Source of the DNA: Mycobacterium szulgai
GTDB taxonomy: Bacteria > Actinomycetota > Actinomycetes > Mycobacteriales > Mycobacteriaceae
Reading direction: 5' to 3'
Length of the DNA stretch: 64,000 nucleotides
Assembly (NCBI RefSeq): GCF_002116635.1
Contig: NZ_LQPW01000010.1
Coordinates: forward strand, 1-64,000
Shown here: positions 60,942 to 64,000 of the stretch, piece after piece
Position numbering within the stretch: position 1 is the stretch's first letter
Layout: every line of letters begins with the position of its first letter
Notes under the pieces: generated by a model
Database searches by the model: none
The model's input: the letters and a program-made list of their open reading frames with translations, nothing else
What the model was told of the DNA's origin: nothing
Program-made: the position numbers and the translations under genes

Positions 60942-62150
60942 ATGCCGACCGAGCAGATCAGTGCGGCCACGCGCTGGTCGATGGTCGGCATTGCGCTGGT
61001 GGTGACTGCCAGTGCGTTTTCGTTCATCAACGCGGTTCCCTTCCTGATCCCCGCATTGGAGGCCGCGCGTGCAACTCCGTTGTCGCAGACGGGTCTGCTG
61101 GCCGCGATGCCGAGTCTGGGCATGGTAGTGACGCTGATCGCCTGGGGCTATGTGGCCGACCGGGTCGGCGAGCGGATCGTGCTCGTCACCGGTTCGGCCA
61201 TGACCGCAGTGGCCACCTTCGCTGCCGCGTCGGTCCACTCGCTGGTGGCCATGGGCGCATTCCTGTTTCTCGGTGGCATGAGCGCGGCCAGCTGCAACCC
61301 CGCCTGCGGCCGGCTGGTCGCCGGCTGGTTTCCCGCCGACCAGCGCGGGTTGGCGATGGGAGTCCGTCAGACCGCGCAGCCGCTGGGAATCGCCATGGCC
61401 GCGTTCATGATTCCGCGTCTTGCCGAACATGGTCCGAGCGTGGGCTTGCTGTTCCCGGCATTCGCTTGTGCGGCGTCGGCGGTAATCGGAGCGCTGTTCG
61501 TGCGTGACCCGGCACACAAGCCGCGCGCCGCGGCCAGCGAAGAGGAGCTCGTCAACCCCTACCGTGGTAGCGCAGTGCTGATGCGCATCCACGCTCTTTC
61601 AGCGCTGATGGTGATGCCACAGTCGATGACGGTCACGTTCATGCTGGTTTGGCTGACCAAGAACCACGGATGGGCGGTTCGAACCGCCGGAGCGCTGGTA
61701 ATCATCACTCAACTGCTCAGCGCCGGCAGCCGCGTCGCGGCCGGCCGGTGGTCGGACCGCATCGGTTCGCGGATGCGGCCCATCCGGGTGGTCGCCCTCG
61801 GCACCAGCGTGACCATGCTGATGCTGGCTTTCGCCGATGTCTTGAACCCGCTGCTGGCCGTGGTCCTCATGGTCTCGGTGTCGATCATCACCGTGATGGA
61901 CAACGGGCTCGAGGCCACGGCGATCACCGAATTCGCCGGCGAGTTCTGGAGCGGGCGCGCGCTGGGCGTCCAGAACACCACGCAGCGGGTGATGACGCTG
62001 GCTGGGCCACCGATGTTCGGCGCGGTAATCGATTCGGCAGGATATCCGCTGGCTTTCGCGCTGTGCGGCCTGTTTCCGCTGGCTGCGGTGCCCTTTGTGC
62101 CGATCGGCCTGCGGGTACCCGGGCTAACGAGCGTTCGTTCGCGCGAGTAA
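60942..62150 (+). CDS. MFS transporter (first of a tandem pair)
   Basis: The ~402-residue, 12-TM major facilitator protein has the motif A-like VADRVGERIVLVTGS between TM2 and TM3, [17 protein letters not shown], and WSDRIGSRMRPIRV between TM8 and TM9. Closely related to the next gene along its whole length (shared [41 protein letters not shown]-type blocks). ATG 60942 is preceded by gtgcaagcatggctgg, nearly the same as the sequence before the second copy. Substrate unknown. Confidence 0.88.
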   Translation: MPTEQISAATRWSMVGIALVVTASAFSFINAVPFLIPALEAARATPLSQTGLLAAMPSLGMVVTLIAWGYVADRVGERIVLVTGSAMTAVATFAAASVHSLVAMGAFLFLGGMSAASCNPACGRLVAGWFPADQRGLAMGVRQTAQPLGIAMAAFMIPRLAEHGPSVGLLFPAFACAASAVIGALFVRDPAHKPRAAASEEELVNPYRGSAVLMRIHALSALMVMPQSMTVTFMLVWLTKNHGWAVRTAGALVIITQLLSAGSRVAAGRWSDRIGSRMRPIRVVALGTSVTMLMLAFADVLNPLLAVVLMVSVSIITVMDNGLEATAITEFAGEFWSGRALGVQNTTQRVMTLAGPPMFGAVIDSAGYPLAFALCGLFPLAAVPFVPIGLRVPGLTSVRSRE

Positions 62151-62183
62151 GCAGCTGCGTGTACAGCGTGCGAGCATGGGTGG

Positions 62184-63521
62184 ATGTCGAAAGACCCGAT
62201 CACCGCGCGAGCACGCTGGTCGATCGTGGTCGTTTCGCTGCTGGTCACGGCAAGCTCATTCCTGTTCATCAACGGCGTCGCATTCTTGATCCCCGCACTG
62301 AAAGTGGTGCGCGGCACCTCACTGACCGAAGCCAGTTTGCTGTCGTCGATGCCCAGCTGGGGCATGGTGGTCACGCTGGTCGGCTGGGGCTATGTGCTGG
62401 ATCGGGTCGGCGAGCGGATGGTCATGGCCGTGGGCTCGGCCCTCACCGCCGCCGCGACCTACGCCGCGGCGTCAGTTCATTCGCTGCTGTTGATGGGCGT
62501 ATTCCTGTTCCTCGGCGGCATGGCCGCGGCCAGCTGCAACAGTGCCGGAGGCCGGCTGGTGTCGGGCTGGTTCCCGCCGCACCAGCGCGGCCTGGCGATG
62601 GGTGTTCGCCAGACCGCCCAGCCGCTGGGAATCGCCCTGGGCGCGTTGGTGATTCCCGAACTTGCCGAACGAAGCCCGCACGCGGGGCTGATGTTCCCCG
62701 CGGTCGCATGCACGCTTGCGGCGGTGGTCAGCGTCATCGGCGTCGTCGACCCACCACGCAAGTCACGGAAGTCGGCCAGCGTCGAGGAGTTGGCCAGTCC
62801 CTATCGCGGCTCGTCGGTGTTGTGGCGGATTCACGTGGTTTCGGCGCTGCTGATGATGCCGCAGACGGTGACCGTGACGTTCATGCTGGTCTGGCTGATG
62901 AACCACCACCGCTGGTCGGTGGCGGCTGCCGGCGGTTTGGTGACGATCTCGCAGCTGCTCGGCGCCGTGGGCCGCATCGCCGTCGGACGCTGGTCCGACC
63001 GGGTCGGCTCACGCATGCGACCGGTTCGCATCATCGCGATCGCTGCCGCCGTGAACCTGTTTTTGCTGGCGCTCGTCGACAACCAGGGTTCGCGTTACGA
63101 CGTGGCGCTCATGGTCGCTATTTCGGTCATCGCGGTGCTCGACAACGGCTTGGAAGCGACCGCGATCACCGAGTACGCCGGGCCGTTCTGGAGCGGACGG
63201 GCGCTGGGCACCCAGAACACCACGCAGCGGCTTGCGGCCGCGGCGGGACCGCCGCTGTTCGGTGCGCTGATCACCGCGGCCGCCTACCCGCTGGCCTGGG
63301 GGCTGTGCGGCTTGTTCCCGCTGGCAGCGGTGCCCTTGGTGCCGACCCGCCTGTTACCGCCGGGCCTGGAGACTAGAGCGCGGCGGCAATCCGTTCGCCG
63401 ACATCGCCGGTGGCAAGCCGTTCGCTCCCGCGAGTTGCCAAGTAAGCCTCGACGGCCCGATCCACCCGGGCCGCCGCATCCTGCTCACCGAGATGGGCAA
63501 GCAACAACGCCACCGACATGA
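62184..63521 (+). CDS. MFS transporter (second of a tandem pair, Rv2994-like)
   Basis: The 445-residue, 12-TM transporter is paralogous to the preceding gene: motif [49 protein letters not shown] and [14 protein letters not shown]. It starts 33 bases after that gene. Relative to the paralogue it has a basic C-terminal tail of about 50 residues encoded antisense to the 3' end of leuB (63373-63521), an overlap that I recall being annotated in M. tuberculosis too. Substrate unknown. Confidence 0.88.
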   Translation: MSKDPITARARWSIVVVSLLVTASSFLFINGVAFLIPALKVVRGTSLTEASLLSSMPSWGMVVTLVGWGYVLDRVGERMVMAVGSALTAAATYAAASVHSLLLMGVFLFLGGMAAASCNSAGGRLVSGWFPPHQRGLAMGVRQTAQPLGIALGALVIPELAERSPHAGLMFPAVACTLAAVVSVIGVVDPPRKSRKSASVEELASPYRGSSVLWRIHVVSALLMMPQTVTVTFMLVWLMNHHRWSVAAAGGLVTISQLLGAVGRIAVGRWSDRVGSRMRPVRIIAIAAAVNLFLLALVDNQGSRYDVALMVAISVIAVLDNGLEATAITEYAGPFWSGRALGTQNTTQRLAAAAGPPLFGALITAAAYPLAWGLCGLFPLAAVPLVPTRLLPPGLETRARRQSVRRHRRWQAVRSRELPSKPRRPDPPGPPHPAHRDGQATTPPT

Positions 63522-64000
63522 TCGCAGCGGTCGGGTCGGCGATGCCCTGACCGGCGATGTCGGGCGCGCTGCCGTGCACCGGCTCGAACATCGACGGGTT
63601 GGTCCGGGTCGCATCGATATTTCCGCTGGCCGCCAAGCCGATACCGCCGCACACCGCCGCGGCCAGGTCGGTGATGATGTCGCCGAACAGGTTGTCGGTG
63701 ACGATCACGTCGAAGCGGCCGGGGTCGGTGACCAGGTGGATGGTGGCCGCGTCGACGTGTTGATAGGCCACCTCGACCTCGGGGTACTTCTCGCCCACCT
63801 CTTGCACCGTCCGCCACCACAACGATCCGGCGAACGTGAGCACATTGTTCTTGTGCACCAGCGTGAGGTGCTTGCGACGCTGCTGGGCCCGCTCGAAGGC
63901 GTCCTGGACCACTCGCCGGACGCCGAACGCCGTGTTCACGCTGACCTCGGTGGCCACCTCGTTCGGAGTGCCGACGCGAATCGCACCGCCGTTGCCGGTG
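63373..64000 (-). CDS. leuB: 3-isopropylmalate dehydrogenase, N-terminal part beyond the window
   Basis: C-terminal ~208 residues of the NAD-dependent enzyme that oxidatively decarboxylates 3-isopropylmalate in leucine synthesis. The frame is open to the last base; [15 protein letters not shown] is visible before the internal ATG-like starts. Signatures: [47 protein letters not shown] metal/substrate region, [18 protein letters not shown] (NAD loop). It is convergent with, and overlapped by, the MFS gene. Confidence 0.96.
   Translation of the reverse strand, partial: TGNGGAIRVGTPNEVATEVSVNTAFGVRRVVQDAFERAQQRRKHLTLVHKNNVLTFAGSLWWRTVQEVGEKYPEVEVAYQHVDAATIHLVTDPGRFDVIVTDNLFGDIITDLAAAVCGGIGLAASGNIDATRTNPSMFEPVHGSAPDIAGQGIADPTAAIMSVALLLAHLGEQDAAARVDRAVEAYLATRGSERLATGDVGERIAAAL

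Noticed and set aside
61649..63376. 575-codon plus-strand frame within the MFS pair
   Set aside because: It spans both transporters in another frame and is Arg/Gly/Asp-rich without membrane segments; a codon-bias shadow.

Overview
The window is chromosomal DNA of a slow-growing Mycobacterium. The evidence is high GC, many GTG starts, a PE protein with a PE-PPE hydrolase domain, an MmpS/MmpL pair, HupB with a Lys/Ala-rich tail, and a gene order that, from memory, matches the M. tuberculosis segment from purU (about Rv2964) to leuB (Rv2995c). I do not assign a species.

Left part (1 to about 33,050), mostly core genes. It starts with the cut-off end of a 13E12-type HNH protein, a frameshifted NTF2-like pseudogene, a PE-PPE hydrolase, purU and a tiny exported peptide. 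Next come coaD, rsmD, pyruvate carboxylase and a VKOR/DsbA disulfide pair, all on the minus strand, then lipN, two tandem aldo-keto reductases, a nitroreductase, an exported HNH protein, recG, a FakA-like DAK2 protein, rpmB, a hemolysin III protein, a second nitroreductase, a quinone-oxidoreductase-like protein, ung, a DUF1330 protein, thiL, a DUF3515 protein, ddlA, gpsA, fbiD (coenzyme F420), ppk, mutT1, hupB and leuDC.

Island (33,323 to 56,784). In M. tuberculosis leuC is directly divergent from an IclR-family regulator gene. Here about 23.5 kb with twelve genes lies between them and looks like a complete, undescribed nonribosomal-peptide gene cluster. It encodes an alpha-oxoamine synthase, MmpS, MmpL, a six-domain NRPS (A*-PCP-C-A-PCP-R) with a carboxylic-acid-reductase-like release domain, an amidase-signature enzyme, an ATP-grasp ligase, an unrecognised small protein, a radical SAM enzyme, a nitroreductase-family flavoenzyme, a degenerate aspartate-carbamoyltransferase homologue, a second NRPS (C-A-PCP-TE) and a DHA2 drug/H+ antiporter. 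The first adenylation domain has lost its A8 hinge core and its A10 lysine. The island has no recognisable regulator, MbtH protein, integrase or IS. A 37-bp element (about 30/37 identical by eye, same orientation) occurs at both ends, beside leuC and just upstream of iclR.

Right part (56,937 to 64,000) returns to core order: iclR, an F420/FMN split-barrel protein, tRNA-Glu(CTC), tRNA-Gln(CTG), gltX, a fumarylacetoacetate-hydrolase-family protein, two tandem MFS transporters behind a striking 36-bp interrupted palindrome, and leuB cut by the window end.

Inferred working of the island: the two NRPSs build one or two short peptides, one released as an aldehyde and one by a thioesterase. The oxoamine synthase, radical SAM enzyme, flavoenzyme, carbamoyltransferase homologue, ATP-grasp ligase and amidase would supply or tailor building blocks, and MmpS/MmpL plus the DHA2 pump would export the product. 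The structure cannot be read from the sequence.
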